From: Halichondria panicea
Taxonomy: Eukaryota; Porifera; Demospongiae; Suberitida; Halichondriidae
Assembly (NCBI RefSeq): GCF_963675165.1
Contig: NC_087381.1
Location: 2,542,001-2,606,000 of the forward strand
Direction of reading: 5' to 3'
DNA length: 64,000 bases
Shown here: positions 1 to 22,169 of the stretch, piece after piece
How the letters are laid out: every line of letters begins with the position of its first letter
Position numbering within the stretch: the first letter of the stretch is position 1
Notes under the pieces: model-generated
Databases searched by the model: none
What the model saw: only the letters and a program-made list of their open reading frames with translations
What the model was told of the DNA's origin: nothing
Made by a program: the position numbers and the translations under genes

Positions 1-480
1 TAGGAATTGCTTCATTTCTTTCTGCTTTTGTAAGTTTGATATGCTTGATTCTGAAGCTCATTAATTATTATCACTTTGAAGGAGGTTTGATAGCAATTGA
101 TTGGACTGTTTCTGTACTTTACAAATCAATGCAAGGATTGATTGCTCAAAGTGTTGCCACTTCTGCAATTGCGTTTATTTGTTCCCAATCACCATACAGT
201 ATGAGGGGTTCTTACAGCATATATGGCCATTTTTGCTCCCCTGCATGGCTGTCGTTTTTGGTTTTGGTACACAAGTGTTTTATTGGAGAAATACACTTGT
301 GAGGCAAGTTGGTGTTTTCCTATTTCCTGGTGTGTAAAAGTAACTCTAAGCAGTATTGGACTAATCTTTTACTGTGTCATGGCTCGTTGGTACAAGAGAA
401 GAGTGAGGGGAGATGGTTATTTTGCACAGACAGACAATTGTGGAAGAAGTTTACGATCGTTATCTCACTCCAAGAGATAG
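1..480 (+). pseudogene. POT/PTR-like transporter, 3' fragment with frameshifts (copy A)
   Basis: This is the C-terminal third of the same transporter that is intact at 15973-17487. It matches from the segment before 'FEGGLIAIDWTV' through 'SQSPYSMRG' to the 'YKRRVRGDGYFAQT' tail. Compared with the intact copies it has small deletions just after SMRG (about 200-240). These throw the frame, so the N-terminal part is read in one frame and the tail in another. An extra 'cagacagaca' stretch near 425-435 shifts the frame again, and the last codons end in TAG at 478-480. The 5' part lies outside the window. It is an old dead copy at the edge of the transporter array seen further right; the intervening Roco gene separates it from the rest. 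Confidence 0.8.
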
Positions 481-1828
481 TTAGTAACCAACTAATCGAC
501 TATGTCAGTTTAGTGAATGTAGTCACGTGACTCCCGTGGTTAATAATTATGTTTAACATCGCTATGTAATAGTACGTGCTATAGTCATCTTAGAAAGTTT
601 GTCCAGATCATGTACATTTATATTAGCAGGTGTTTACCAAGATATAAACAATCTGACTACAATTATTTGGCCGTGGATTGTCTCATTAATGTTTTGTGCA
701 TGTCTCGTACGTATACGTGATTATAGTGTAGTGTGTTTTAACTTCACGGTCTATAATTTGTACTCAGTTACCATTGATTTATGAAATGCTGTGAGCAGTG
801 GAACCTCTGTTAACAACTACCTCCGAATAAAGGCCAGCTGCTATATAACGGCCAGGCACCCAGGTCCCAGTTTGTGTACAAAACAACCTCTCAACAAAGG
901 CCACCTCTGTATAAAGGCCAAAACATTGTTCCCCAAAGGTGTCCGTTATAGAGGGATTCCTCTGTAATTCCAATAATAATTTTTTATTGACTGCTCCATA
1001 GCTTATAATTATGCATGCTCTCTGATTTAGAATACTGAAATGTTCTATAAAAATTAATTGCCTGGCTGCATGTGCTCACATCAAACATGCAGACAAAAGC
1101 TAACTTGGATGCTGAGATCCTTTGCATGGGAAAATCTCTAATACGTGATGATGCAACAATATCTTTGGTGAAATATCGCTGGTGAATCAATGGATGCAAT
1201 AATATATATACTGCATTGCATGCATCAAAGAAAGAGCACTGAGTCTTTATTGTTGTAAGCATTAGTCAACTTTCGAATTGACGATTCAGAAGCCCTTGAT
1301 GAATACATTTGTGAATCATCAATCATCGGCAATGCAGCCCTTAAAGTACTTCGCATACTTTTAGTTTCATTTGAATAATTGTGTCAATATAGCCAAAAAG
1401 TGCAGCATGCATGTACAAAGTGAAGATAACAGCAAAAAACTACTCAAAAATTTGCATATGTTCATGACATTGTAGATCGTTTGTGTTTGTGATATACTGA
1501 AATGGTGATAGACCAGAGTGTAGCACTCATATCAGCTAAGGTATAGGGTATAAATATTGCAACAAGAGTTATAATTAAACAGATCTCACAATTGGAGCAA
1601 TGTATATAAAAAGCACACACACAATAATTATAACAACAACAATTAATGCATATAATTATGTCTATTGCGTTCAATTCAGTGCAAAAGTCCTACACATAGC
1701 TATATACAGTCAGTCACTCGTAGATCACCGGGTCTGCATGTAAAGAAAGTACTATACATGAATTCCCGTTTTATTATGAACTAGCATAATTATGCAATCT
1801 AGTCTATACACAAGCTTGTATGTCAATA
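481..1828. other. Intergenic, no gene recognised
   Basis: No convincing coding sequence was found on either strand. It holds a pogo-like MITE (796-972). At about 1281-1375 it has one copy of the module that recurs upstream of the transporter genes (GAAGC.CTTGATGAATAC, then GCAGCCC, then CTTTTAGTTTCATTTG). The rest is AT-rich sequence without visible structure. Confidence 0.5.
796..972 (-). mobile_element. pogo/Tc1-like MITE (degenerate copy)
   Basis: It begins CAGTGGAACCTCTGTTAAC and ends in sequence complementary to 'GGAATCCCTCTATAACGGAC'. The whole segment is the reverse complement of 60826-61021, with the same internal words ('ataaaggcca', 'caggcacccaggtccca', 'gtacaaaacaacctctcaac'). CAGTRGAACC-type ends and a TA target in the sister copy fit pogo-like Tc1/mariner elements. 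No coding capacity is visible. Confidence 0.6.
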
Positions 1829-12507
<10,679 letters not shown>

Positions 12508-14398
12508 TTCAGGCAGTTAGATCTACTTGCTTCCAATGAATGTCTCTGTAGCCAGTTACCTCACTACTTACACAAGGCTTGCAGTAGCAGCCACACAGCT
12601 TTAGTAACAACACTCTCACTATGTGGTAACTCTGACTAGCTAGTATTAAATTTTAGTGGTATCTACATATTTGTGGGTTTTAGTCTCTGTATTGGTTTCC
12701 TGTCTGTCTCGTTTTGTTATTAAGTCAGTGTTTTGTGCACATTGGAGTTGTATTCAGATGCTAGGTGAACCCCTGTCCCTATAGTCATAGTGCAGAGTAT
12801 ATATATATAAGCAGTGATCTAGAGTCTAGGCTATCAAAGATACAACACTCAACTTCTGCAATTACACATGCATAATGATATTATAGATTCACTTAAGTGT
12901 ACTGTGCAGGTTGACTCAAGGGGGAAGATTGGTGAGCCAATTCATAATTATACCTTTAGACAAGTCTTGTATGCATGCAGTAAATACATTAATTTTCCTA
13001 TAAAGACACAGTCAGTCTACAAGCGACAAGTATGAAATATGTATATAATTATAGCAACTGATACAATAGACTGCACTCCTCACCCATGCACTTATACCTA
13101 TATAGCCATCCACATATATTCTGATAATCGAAGTTCCAAATAACGCAAGACTTGTATGAAAAACCTCATTGATTAATAATATCTGCACTAAAACTGTTTC
13201 AAGAAATTTAATATCTTATATATATACCTGATTCTGGTATATGGAGTATTCTTCTCACCAACTCAGTATATATTATTATTATGACAACACTCATTGACAA
13301 ACTGACAGCTCTACAACTCATAAAGACATGCAGCTAGCAACATTCATTATTGGTCCCAGGAATGCACTCCTATATTCAATAGACACAATGGGGAACCACA
13401 CCCATGCAATCTAAGAATAACAACAATGCACACACCAGACCTGCAACACAACACCAGCTCACATTATACATATTCACCTGGGATGCTGTAGCATCAATAA
13501 TTGAAAGTACTTTGCAACCACTATATATAGGCCTTCATAGTTTTCCACAGTAGCAATATTTGAGTGTACATGTATAGGTACAGTTTTTGGGGGAGAATTA
13601 TTTATGCTCTCCTAAGGTTTTCCTCGCGTTACCATAGATACTGTAAAAAAAGCCAGTATGTCCGACTTTACTGAGCCTGACTATAGCTAGCTGTATCTGT
13701 TGCCTAGAGAGGATATTTGGAGTTGTTGCCCAGTGAGTGGGCAGATCACAGCAATCCAGTGCTCAGTATATGGCATGTTGCATCATTATACCATAATTAT
13801 ATTGCACTGCATTATATGGCATAAGTAGATTTCTGAAAGAGATATCCTTTTGGGGACTTATACCCCACCATCCCACCCAATAACCCCTTTTATAGGCTAC
13901 TACTTTTAAAACTAGAAGTGGGAAAAAAACCTAAAAATTTACTAAAATTCAGCAAAACTAATGAATACACCAAAACACAAGTATTTTATAATGACCAGTC
14001 AGACGAGTTTAACGTCATTGGGCAACAGGTTAGTTATTGCAGGCGCCCTCGTGCAACATGCCATATATTGCACTGGATGACATAATACCCGAGGGCATTA
14101 TGTTGCACTCGTGCTGGGCAATAACAAGTATTAAGGTGCATAATTATTATGCATGTGGGAATACCTATCACAATTAGTCTACACAAGCTTCTGCCATTAT
14201 TCGATATACAATTGGACAGTGTGGAGGACGAGATAGATACATAGATTATATATAGGTACTTGTAAACCAATTGAGCCTGAGGGCGCAAGCCAGAGATGGA
14301 AAGATTGGCTGTAATAATCTTGATTGAAAATGAAACCACATAGTGCATGACTGTATGTATGTACTTAAAGACAAATAAAGCTAATAATGACTATCAGA
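12508..14398. other. Intergenic between the divergent Roco gene and the transporter array
   Basis: This region must hold the Roco promoter and 5'UTR (upstream of 12507) but shows no recognisable coding sequence. A small hairpin lies at 14033-14128 (arms 'gttattgcaggcgccctcg' and the complement of 'gcactcgtgctgggcaataac'). No other structure stood out. Confidence 0.4.
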
Positions 14399-15047
14399 AT
14401 CAGACGAGAGCATAACTCCAATCCGTTACTGTTATAATTGTACATATAATTTTAGTAGGATTATAATGATCACATTAAAAGGTGGTTCATAGGACAACAA
14501 CTTCAAAATTGAAGCAATTGAGGAAGCACTTGACACTTAAATACTTAAGCTTGGTGTGCGAACATGGTACATTTAGTTTCATTTGATGAGAACCCACAAT
14601 CATATACACATAGCTGCATGTGTCGACTGATTGTGGTGAATACGGCAAAATTAACAATCTTATGGGACAATGCCGAGGCAATATTAATTAATTGATTGCT
14701 CCACGGCCTAAAGTAGGTGTATATTTCTGATATGACATCCCTTCTCTGTTAGAAAAAAATATGTTCCTGGAGAGAATAACTTCATGTGTCTGACTATAGG
14801 ATACTGATATCCCTAAAAAGTAAGTAAGGATTAATTATTCATTTTTATGTGATTAGGACACATCAAAAAACCAGAGAAAGTTTCCATATATGGAAAGACC
14901 AATCAAATTTTATGTTGAAAAAAGGGTTGACTTTGTTATTCAGAAGCACCTGGTGAATCCCTTGTTATTCATAAATGCAGCTGTTAGTCTGAATCATAAT
15001 ACTTTTAGTTTCATGTCAACCCACATACATGTAGTTGTGGTGAATGG

Positions 15048-15103
15048 TAGCCTTGAATCCAGGCCGATTAGTATTTTAATCAGCCGGCCTGGATTCAAGG
15101 CTA
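15048..15103. repeat. Foldback hairpin (agccttgaatccaggccg)
   Basis: The arms are 'tagccttgaatccaggccg' and its complement, around a loop of about 18 bp. The block-2 counterpart at 27378-27433 has compensatory g/c changes on both arms (ccttg/caagg against cctcg/cgagg). Confidence 0.7.
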
Positions 15104-15353
15104 GGTGAATGATGGCCTATATACCGTATAGCGGGTATATTTCGAGGGTATTAATTTTCGCAGATTAACCGTTAGAAAGGTTTTCGCGGATTTATTTTTT
15201 GCGAATTAGTAGCCTTTCTGCAGCATGATTAATTATATAATTATGTACGTACCAAAAGCAAATATGAGACAGTAGCTAATTATTTTAATGCACATGGATG
15301 CGCGATAGACTGTACACTCGTTATGATAAAAACCGACCATCACACATTCTATA

Positions 15354-15534
15354 TACCGTATAGCGGGTTATTTTCGTATATTTCGATTTATAGAGCATCC
15401 ACACGAAAATGAAATTATTGCACGTATATAAGGTTCAACATCACTATAATTATTGAGCTGTACGAATTTTTTAAATAAGCAAATGGTAGTTCATACAAAT
15501 TTGCACTAATGAAAATTACCCGCTATATACGGTA
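15354..15534. mobile_element. TACCGTATA-ended MITE
   Basis: It begins TACCGTATAGCGGGTTATT and ends in the complement (AATTACCCGCTATATACGGTA). It is about 180 bp with no coding capacity. Relatives lie at 18805-18958, 27747-27932, 30822-30980 and 52741-52851, and more diverged ones at 58795-58982. Confidence 0.65.
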
Positions 15535-15972
15535 CTAATCAGTCTGGCGATAAGAAAGTTAGCATGCACCTCTGTGTTGAAAGGCCCTTTGAAATGACGT
15601 ACGTAGCACTTTCGTGAGCATAAAAAGGTTCATGGGACAAAAATTCTATCGATTATTCAGAAGCAATTGAGGAAGCACTTGAGACGCTTGTGAATCTTTC
15701 AAAAATGTAGTTACGGCATGTGTGCAAACTTTTAGTTTCATTTGAGAACTCACAATCATATACATGTAGCTGCAGCCATGCTTGTGTCAATGACACAGAT
15801 TAATTAACTTCGATTGTTTTAGAAGCACTTGATGAATATTTGCTTGTAAAGCATTCAGAAATGCAGCCCTACTGTGTGCGTGCTAAGTTTCATGTGAGAA
15901 GTCAATAAATGTAGCTGCTTGTGTCAATGCAACAGATTGTAGTCAATTCGAATTTGAACGTATGGTTCAACC

Positions 15973-17487
15973 ATGAAGTGCAAGTACAGAATGAGGTGGT
16001 TCTATTCCAAAGGAGCACTACTTGTTTTGTTCTGGTTACTGCTTGTTACATTTGTTATCATATCAATGATGAGTGTCTTGCCTTCCACAAAATATTCAAC
16101 AGATGGCTACTGGGTATACGGTGCTTCATTGCTTCTGTCAATTTTGACGGTGCCACTAACAGGATGGCTGGCTGACGCAAAGTTTGGAAACTATAAAGTA
16201 GTAAGATTTGGTGTATGGCTTTTATTCCTTGCTACTGTTTTTAATTGCGTCTATAACTTAATTGCACCGTTTGTAGGTAACACTTTGGTTCTGAGATCGT
16301 TTGTGTTTGTTATATACAGTTCGTTTTTGGTAGGAGGTGTTGGTTGCTCTTTAGTATTGTTTCAACTGGGTATGGATCAGATGCCTGATGCTTCAAGCTC
16401 CAGCATTAGCAGCTTTATCACTTGGTTTGTATATTGTGCTATATTAGGAAGCTATTTAAGCAATGTTTTATATACTCTGAAGGTAGACTGTTTGGATGAT
16501 TCATTGTTTACCAACTACCAACAGGTTTGGAGCTTGCTTCTTGTTCTGTCTTTAAGCTGTGTTCTTATTTCGGATTTTTGTCTCTCCAAAAATTGGCTAA
16601 TAATTGAACCAAAATCACCAAACTCCCTCAGAACCATCTACCAAGTTCTCAAGTTTGCAGCCAAGCACAAAGCTCCCCTCAATCGCAGTGCTCTCACATA
16701 CTGGGAGGAAGACATGCCTTCAAGAGTTGACTTGGGAAAGTCGAGATATGGTGGTCCATTTACTACAGAGCAAGTTGAAGATGTAAAGACTATGTTTCGT
16801 ATTTTCCTGGTAGGCTTGTCATTAATGGTGATTGGCTTATCTACCTTGCATCCATACTATATCGATATACCCAGTGGCCTGAACAAATGTAATTCAAATA
16901 TAGTGAGATCATTTTCATTTAATGTGAGTTTATGTTTTATACTTTGGACTTTATTGCACGAGTTTCTAATATTTCCACTGCTTAGAGACAGGCTTCCAAG
17001 TATTTTAAAGAGGATAGGAATTGCTTCATTTCTTTTTGTTGTCGTTAGTTTGATATGCCTGATTCTGAGCCTCATTAATTATCACTTTGAAGGAGGTTTG
17101 ATAGCAATTGATTGGACCGTTTTTGCACTTTACGGATCAATGCAAGGATTGATTACTCAAACTTTTGCCACTTCAGCACTTGAATTTATTTGTTCCCAAT
17201 CACCATACAGCATGAGAGGTCTTCTCACAGCATGTATAGCGGTCTTAGTTATTTCGTCTTCCATATTCAGTTCTGGTACAACTTTTTTATTGGAGAAATA
17301 CACTTGTGAGGCAAGTTGTTGTTTTCCTATTTCTTGGTGTGTGGAAGTAACTCTAAGCAGTATTGGACTAATCTTTTACTGTGTTGTGGCTCGTCGGTAC
17401 AAGAGAAGAGTGAGGGGAGATGGTTATTTTGCACAGACAATTGTGGAAGAAGTTTACGATCGTTATCTCACTCCAAGAGACAACTAG
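15973..17487 (+). CDS. POT/PTR-family (SLC15-like) transporter, type I, intact (copy B)
   Basis: A single-exon gene of 504 aa with about 11-12 hydrophobic segments. 'GWLADAKFGNYKVVRFG' (residues 64-80) corresponds to the conserved loop motif after TM2 of proton-coupled oligopeptide transporters. 'EFICSQSPYSMRG' (about 404-416) corresponds to the PTR2 signature E..YSQAP..MR. A charged central loop (about 211-275, 'RSALTYWEED', 'RYGGPFTTEQVEDVKT') separates the two halves, and the C-terminus is cytosolic-like and basic (YKRRVRGDGYF). Start: the ATG of MKCKY is kept in all copies with context 'accATGa/gccATGa'. By family it should be a plasma-membrane or lysosomal symporter of peptides or related solutes; the substrate cannot be told. 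No intron and no lesion. Copy E is the closest paralog. Confidence 0.8.
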   Translation: MKCKYRMRWFYSKGALLVLFWLLLVTFVIISMMSVLPSTKYSTDGYWVYGASLLLSILTVPLTGWLADAKFGNYKVVRFGVWLLFLATVFNCVYNLIAPFVGNTLVLRSFVFVIYSSFLVGGVGCSLVLFQLGMDQMPDASSSSISSFITWFVYCAILGSYLSNVLYTLKVDCLDDSLFTNYQQVWSLLLVLSLSCVLISDFCLSKNWLIIEPKSPNSLRTIYQVLKFAAKHKAPLNRSALTYWEEDMPSRVDLGKSRYGGPFTTEQVEDVKTMFRIFLVGLSLMVIGLSTLHPYYIDIPSGLNKCNSNIVRSFSFNVSLCFILWTLLHEFLIFPLLRDRLPSILKRIGIASFLFVVVSLICLILSLINYHFEGGLIAIDWTVFALYGSMQGLITQTFATSALEFICSQSPYSMRGLLTACIAVLVISSSIFSSGTTFLLEKYTCEASCCFPISWCVEVTLSSIGLIFYCVVARRYKRRVRGDGYFAQTIVEEVYDRYLTPRDN

Positions 17488-19572
17488 CTAGAGACAGACT
17501 GTAACATGTATAATTATATAGGTATTACAACTTTAGCAGTCATTACTATAATTATTATCATAGCTAGTGCATGCATGCATGTTGCTTTGCTTTATATTTG
17601 TGTATCATACACAAAAACATGTACATACTATGTACATGTTTTTAAGAGGTGTTCAGGGAGAAAATATCACACTTGAACAGCTAGGTGCTTGCTGGTGAGT
17701 AGTATACTATGCTGTTATCTGTAAAACCAGCGTGCATTCCGACCGTGTTGTTAATTCGTGTGTACACCGATGAAGTTGTAGTATAACCGAGTTACTTCAT
17801 CTCATTAGTTTCATCAGCTCGCAAAGAATGGCACTTTTCTTTATAGGATTGTGTGGTTCACCATACCTTATAGCAGGTATAAGGTTTTGAAACTGAGACA
17901 ATTGAACTATTATTGTCGATTTAAAATTTTAAACTTGACGATAGCATAGCATATCATTATTTATCACGTGGGATATGATGAAATGGTTATCAAACGGGAT
18001 ACCATTCTTTTCTCCTTAGCTTAAATCTGTATTTTATGTGGAGTGTGGCTGCAACTTCATGCATTGCCTACTGATGTGGCCGGGACTGAGTAGTAGACTG
18101 TAGTGAGCTAATTAATTTGTATAGGAAGAGAGACTCTGCATTACAATACAAAAGCCCAAGAATTAAGTTCGTATATGTAAAATTTTTATGGTCCAAACGA
18201 CCTCACTCAACGATTCCCCCTCCTTTTCTATAGTGTCGTAACCAGTAGAACACATGCATGCATGCATCCACAAATTATTGCTATTCTTGTTGGGTAGGGT
18301 AGGACATTCACTGATATGCTGGGCCTCACCAGATCCTAGAGGGACATGTACAATTTTCACACTGCAACAAATTGCCTGGTGCATAGTGGCCACTATGCAC
18401 CAGGTACTTTCAGGCACTGATTTGTTGCTTGCAACTGTTATAAGCAACCAGTTAGGGGTTAATTGGTAGATTATGCTGGCATAATTTTTGTATAATAGGC
18501 ACATTTTTTGGTGAGAATTATGCTGGCATAATGGGCATCTTTAGAATTATGAGAATTAGGTTTGGAGGTTAATTATCTCCTTGGCATTCTAGATAGAGTT
18601 TTGCATGTGGCCATTATTTATAGTTTGATGTTATTTGTGCGACAACATGGAGTTTATGTTGTGCTTTCTTATGGAGGAATAATGAGGAATGGATATTTGA
18701 GAATAATGCTGCTAACATGAGCTTAATGCACATGTGCATGCAGTAGATTTAACACTCGTTATAATATATGACAAAACAACGACCATCACATTTCTACCAT
18801 AATTTATAGCGGGTTATTTTCGTATGGTAGAAAGTATATTTCGTTTTGTAATTGCACTGCAATTGGTTCAACATCATTATATTGAGCTGTACGAATATTA
18901 AATGAGTATCAGTTCATACACAAATTTGCACCAATGAAAACTATCCGCTATACCGTACTAAGAAAATAGCACTTTCATGAGTATTCACCACTGTTAAAAA
19001 GGTTTATAGGAGTTCTTCGTTGAAGCAATTGAGGAAGCACTTCACGTTTGGAATCATATACCTACTGTGCAAACATTTATTTTCATTTGATAAAACCCAC
19101 AATCGTATACACGTAGCTGCATGTGTCAATGCCTGGACTGATTGTGGTGAATACGGCAATCTTATAGGACAATGCCGAGGTAATTAATTGATCCACAGCT
19201 AAGGTATAGGTGTATATTTTTATGTCTTCTGATAATTATAACATACCTTCTCTGTTTGTCAAAACAAAAGATGTTGCCGGGAAAAGCTTAAGTCATGTCT
19301 GACTAGGATGCTGAAACCCCTAAAAAGTAAGTACTCACTGTACGGATATAAAGTTTCCACGTCTATATGTTGAAAGGCCAATAAAATGTTATGTTGAAAA
19401 GGGTATTCAGAAGTACTTTGCTTATTCATAAATGTAGCTGTTAGTCTGCACTACTTCTGAATGATAGTTTTAATTTCACATAGAATGTCAACCCACATAA
19501 ATGTAGCTGCTTGTGTCAGTGCTGCCACAGGTTGTAGTGAATACGGCAAAGTTGAACGTATATGGTTTAACC
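17488..19572. other. Spacer between transporter copies B and C
   Basis: No gene. It contains the empty target site for the 34789-35434 element ('gcaggTAtaagg', TA at 17878-17879) and a perfect 30-bp palindrome at 18375-18404. It also holds a TACCGTATA-type MITE (about 18805-18958) and transporter 5'-flank modules (about 19025-19170, 19395-19560). Most of it is collinear with 30190-31150 and 34431-36300. Confidence 0.5.
18375..18404. repeat. Perfect 30-bp palindrome
   Basis: The sequence cctggtgcatagtgg is followed immediately by its complement. The block-2 equivalent (about 30391-30418) has one substitution and a 4-bp insertion. Confidence 0.9.
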
Positions 19573-19965
19573 ATGAAGTGCAAGTACAGAGTGAGGTGGT
19601 TCTATTCCAAAGGAGCCCTATACTTGTTCTGCTCTGGTTTCTGCTTATTATCTTTGTCATTGTATCAATGATGAGTGTCTTGCTAATTGCTTTTATAGTT
19701 TAATTGCACCGTTTGTAGGTAGTCCTTTGGTTCTGAAACCGTTTGTGTTTGTGATCTATACAGATAGGAGGTGCTGGATGCTCTTTTAATTAGTATTGTT
19801 TCAACTGGGTCAGTTGCCTGATGCTTCAAGCTCCAGCATTAGCAGCTTTATCACTTGGTTTGTATGTTGTGGTATATCGGGAACCTATGCGGTGTTTTAT
19901 ATACTTCAAAGGCTTATACTGTTTGAATGACTCAAGCACAACATGTGTTATAATAATTATAATTA
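19573..19965 (+). pseudogene. Internally deleted transporter copy (copy C)
   Basis: It starts with an intact MKCKYRVRWFYSKGA start but a one-base change after 'aggagccc' shifts the frame. The segment from MMSVL to the 'LIAPFVG' region is missing: 'gtcttg' is joined directly to 'ctaattgcttttatagttta'. Later pieces match 'QLPDASSSSISSFITWFVC'. The same MMSVL deletion junction is found in copy F (31153), so copy C was dead before the block duplicated. Confidence 0.8.
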
Positions 19966-20879
19966 TACCGTATCACTGGAAAGTTTGGTGGGTGTTTTAA
20001 TTTGGCCATTACATCCTCATATTTAACACAGTTCTCGGTATTTAAACTGGCCCAGTTAATTATACTGTATACACTGTATCCAGCTATGCACCATGACATA
20101 TTATACGCACTGCTCTTCCTTTGATCTCAGAGGTCAAAAGGCAACAAGTATACACATTCACAGCATGAATAACAACTGAGTCAAATTAATTTCTGCAGTT
20201 GTGCTTCTGATTATAGCATCAAACAGTCAATACTCTTTCAACAGCTGCTGATGATGGCTGCATGCGTGTACTGTACTAGCAACACAATGCAATTTGCCAT
20301 GCATGCATGCACTAGTGAGAAAACGCAATTTGCCACTAGTGAGAACATTGCTAGAATGCTCACATTAAGAATGTTCTGGATCTTCATGCGTATAATCATG
20401 TGCTGAGATCCATGAAGTAGTGATAATACTGAGTGCATGGGAAAGGTTTATGGTTAAAATACACCCATATGATATATTGAACCACATCAAAGAAAGAGAA
20501 AGATATAACACCACCTTTGTGTTGAAAGGTTCTTTGGGAAACTTCCCGGTATTTACTAAGTGAATTTGATGTAGCTATTATAATAATAGCACTTTCAAAT
20601 TGGGGAAATTTTGCTTGTGAATCAATTGATTTTCAATGCACATGCATGCAGGCTAATGAATTTTAATGAGGCTCATCATTCAATAACCGTTAGCAAGAAA
20701 GATAAAATTTTTTCTGTTTTATCGAGGTTTGATAATCAATATAAATACACACAACACAACACTCATTTTTATACCGTCAATAAGAAAGTTAGACTTTATG
20801 TTGAAAGCCTTTCCAAAGCCCTTTGGAAAACCTTCCAATGCATAACATTAATTATCGATACAGCACTTGGTGAATACAT
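19966..20879. other. Spacer between copies C and D
   Basis: No gene recognised. It is collinear with 31661-32750 ('accgtatcactggaaagttt', 'ctcttcctttgatctcagag', 'caatttgccactagtgagaa'). Confidence 0.5.
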
Positions 20880-21815
20880 GTGTGAATCATTGGAATTGCT
20901 GCCTCACTCTATATATGGCATACCTTTAGTTTCATTCTGGTTTCTGCTTATCACCTTTGTCATCACATCAATGCTCAAAGTTTTTCCGAGTCCTTCCACA
21001 ACATTAACAAATGATTTATACACTTGGATGTATGTTGTTTTATTAATTCTGTCGCTTTTGGTTGGGCCACTGACAGGATGGCTGGCTGATGCTAAGTTTG
21101 GAAACTATAAAGTAGTAAGATTTGGTGTATGGCTTTTATTTCTTGCTACTGTTCTTAATTGCTTCTATCACTTAATTGCAGACAACACTAGTACTTTGGC
21201 CCTGAGATTATTATTGTTTGTGATATACATTTTGTTTTTTGCAGGATGTGTTAGTTCCTTTTTGGTATTGTTTCAACTGGGTATGGATCAGATGCCTGAT
21301 GCTTCAAGCTCCAGCATTAGCAGCTATATCACTTGGTTTATTTGTAGTGGTGTATTGGGAGCTTATTTTGGCAATTTCTTATATACTTTGAAATTGTTCT
21401 GTTTGTAGGATGTTTCATGGTACTCCAACTACCAACAGGTTTGGAGCTTGCTTCTTGTTCTGTCTTTAAGCTGTGTTCTTATTTTGGATTTTTGTCTCTC
21501 CCGAAAATGGCTAATAATTGAACCAAAGTCACCAAACTCTCTCAGAACCATCTACCAAGTTCTCAAGTTTGCAGCCAAGCACAAAGCTCCCCTAAATCAC
21601 AGTGCTCTCACATACTGGGAGGAAGACATTCCTTCAAGGGGATGGACCTGGGAAAGTCGAGATATGGTGGTCCATTCACTACAGAGCAAGTTGAAGATGT
21701 AAAGACCATGTTTCGTAATTTCCTGGTAGGCTTGTCATTAATGGTGATTGGCTTGCCTATTTCCTTGCATCCAGGCTATTTTGATATACCCAGTAGTCTG
21801 AACATTGTGCTTATG
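20880..21815 (+). pseudogene. Type II POT-like transporter, broken and 3'-truncated (copy D)
   Basis: Similar to the intact type II gene at 32910, from 'SFWFLLITFVITSML' through the central loop. Three lesions are visible. The MKCKY start is missing: an upstream module is fused straight onto the first membrane segment. A CAG has become TAG in 'KLFCL*D' (21406-21408). One extra g after 'ccttcaa' (about 21638) shifts the frame before 'DLGKSRYGGPFT'. The gene then stops at about 21808, where the dispersed (GT)n repeat has inserted or recombined, so the second half is absent. Confidence 0.85.
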
Positions 21816-22150
21816 CGCGGCGAGGCATACGATAGTGTGTGTGTGTGTGTGTGTGTGTGCGGTGTGTAGACTGCTATAGCTGGTCAAGGGTCAATTACGT
21901 ACAAGTATGAGCTTCTATAAATATATAGGCTTCTATAGTCATGATTTCAAAATGTGGATTTCAAATTACGCTTCGTTCTCAAGTTATGGCTATAGTTTTG
22001 CTTATAATTATACTTTAAAGCCTATTGCAGTATTTTCTGACTCGTGTGTAGCAAAATCTGTCGATATAATTTGGCTATTTTACTTAGTTGGTTTAGTTCT
22101 GCACTAGAACACTAACTATTGGTAGCTACAAGAGTGAGAAAAGCTACTTT
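21808..22150 (+). repeat. Dispersed (GT)n repeat truncating transporter copy D
   Basis: Head 'cttatgcgcggcgaggcata', GT run, 'agactgctatagctggtcaag', 'ataggcttctatagtcatg', 'tctcaagttatggctatag', tail 'ggtagctacaagagtgaga'. It is the same family as 51215-51560, the closest match by eye. Confidence 0.7.
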
Positions 22151-22169
22151 ACCGTATCCTAAGTCATCT

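Larger units (their letters stand above)
14399..15972 (+). promoter_or_regulatory. Upstream region of transporter B made of repeated modules
   Basis: No ORF is preserved. A 130-150-bp module occurs about four times (14500-14650, 14935-15060, 15655-15800, 15820-15960). It contains 'gaagcacttgatgaat', 'aatgcagccctactgtg', 'cttttagtttcatttgagaa', 'tgtagctgc.tgtgtcaatg' and 'cacagattgtagtgaatacgg'. The last unit ends about 20 bp before the ATG. The same modules precede the other transporter copies, so this is the shared 5' flank and presumably contains the promoter/5'UTR; function is inferred from position only. Confidence 0.45.
14399..21815. repeat. Segmental duplication, block 1
   Basis: The block is collinear with 26746-33850. 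Both start at 'tcagacgagagcataactcc'. Both carry the same hairpin (15048-15103 / 27378-27433), a type I transporter, the 'cggcaatcttatagg'-type spacer, a deleted transporter copy and a type II transporter. Block 1 ends where a dispersed (GT)n repeat interrupts the type II copy. Confidence 0.8.

Noticed and set aside
20611-20940. Extended N-terminus of transporter copy D (about 100 residues before the first membrane segment)
   Set aside because: The stretch is upstream-module sequence fused by a deletion; it is non-coding in the intact copies.
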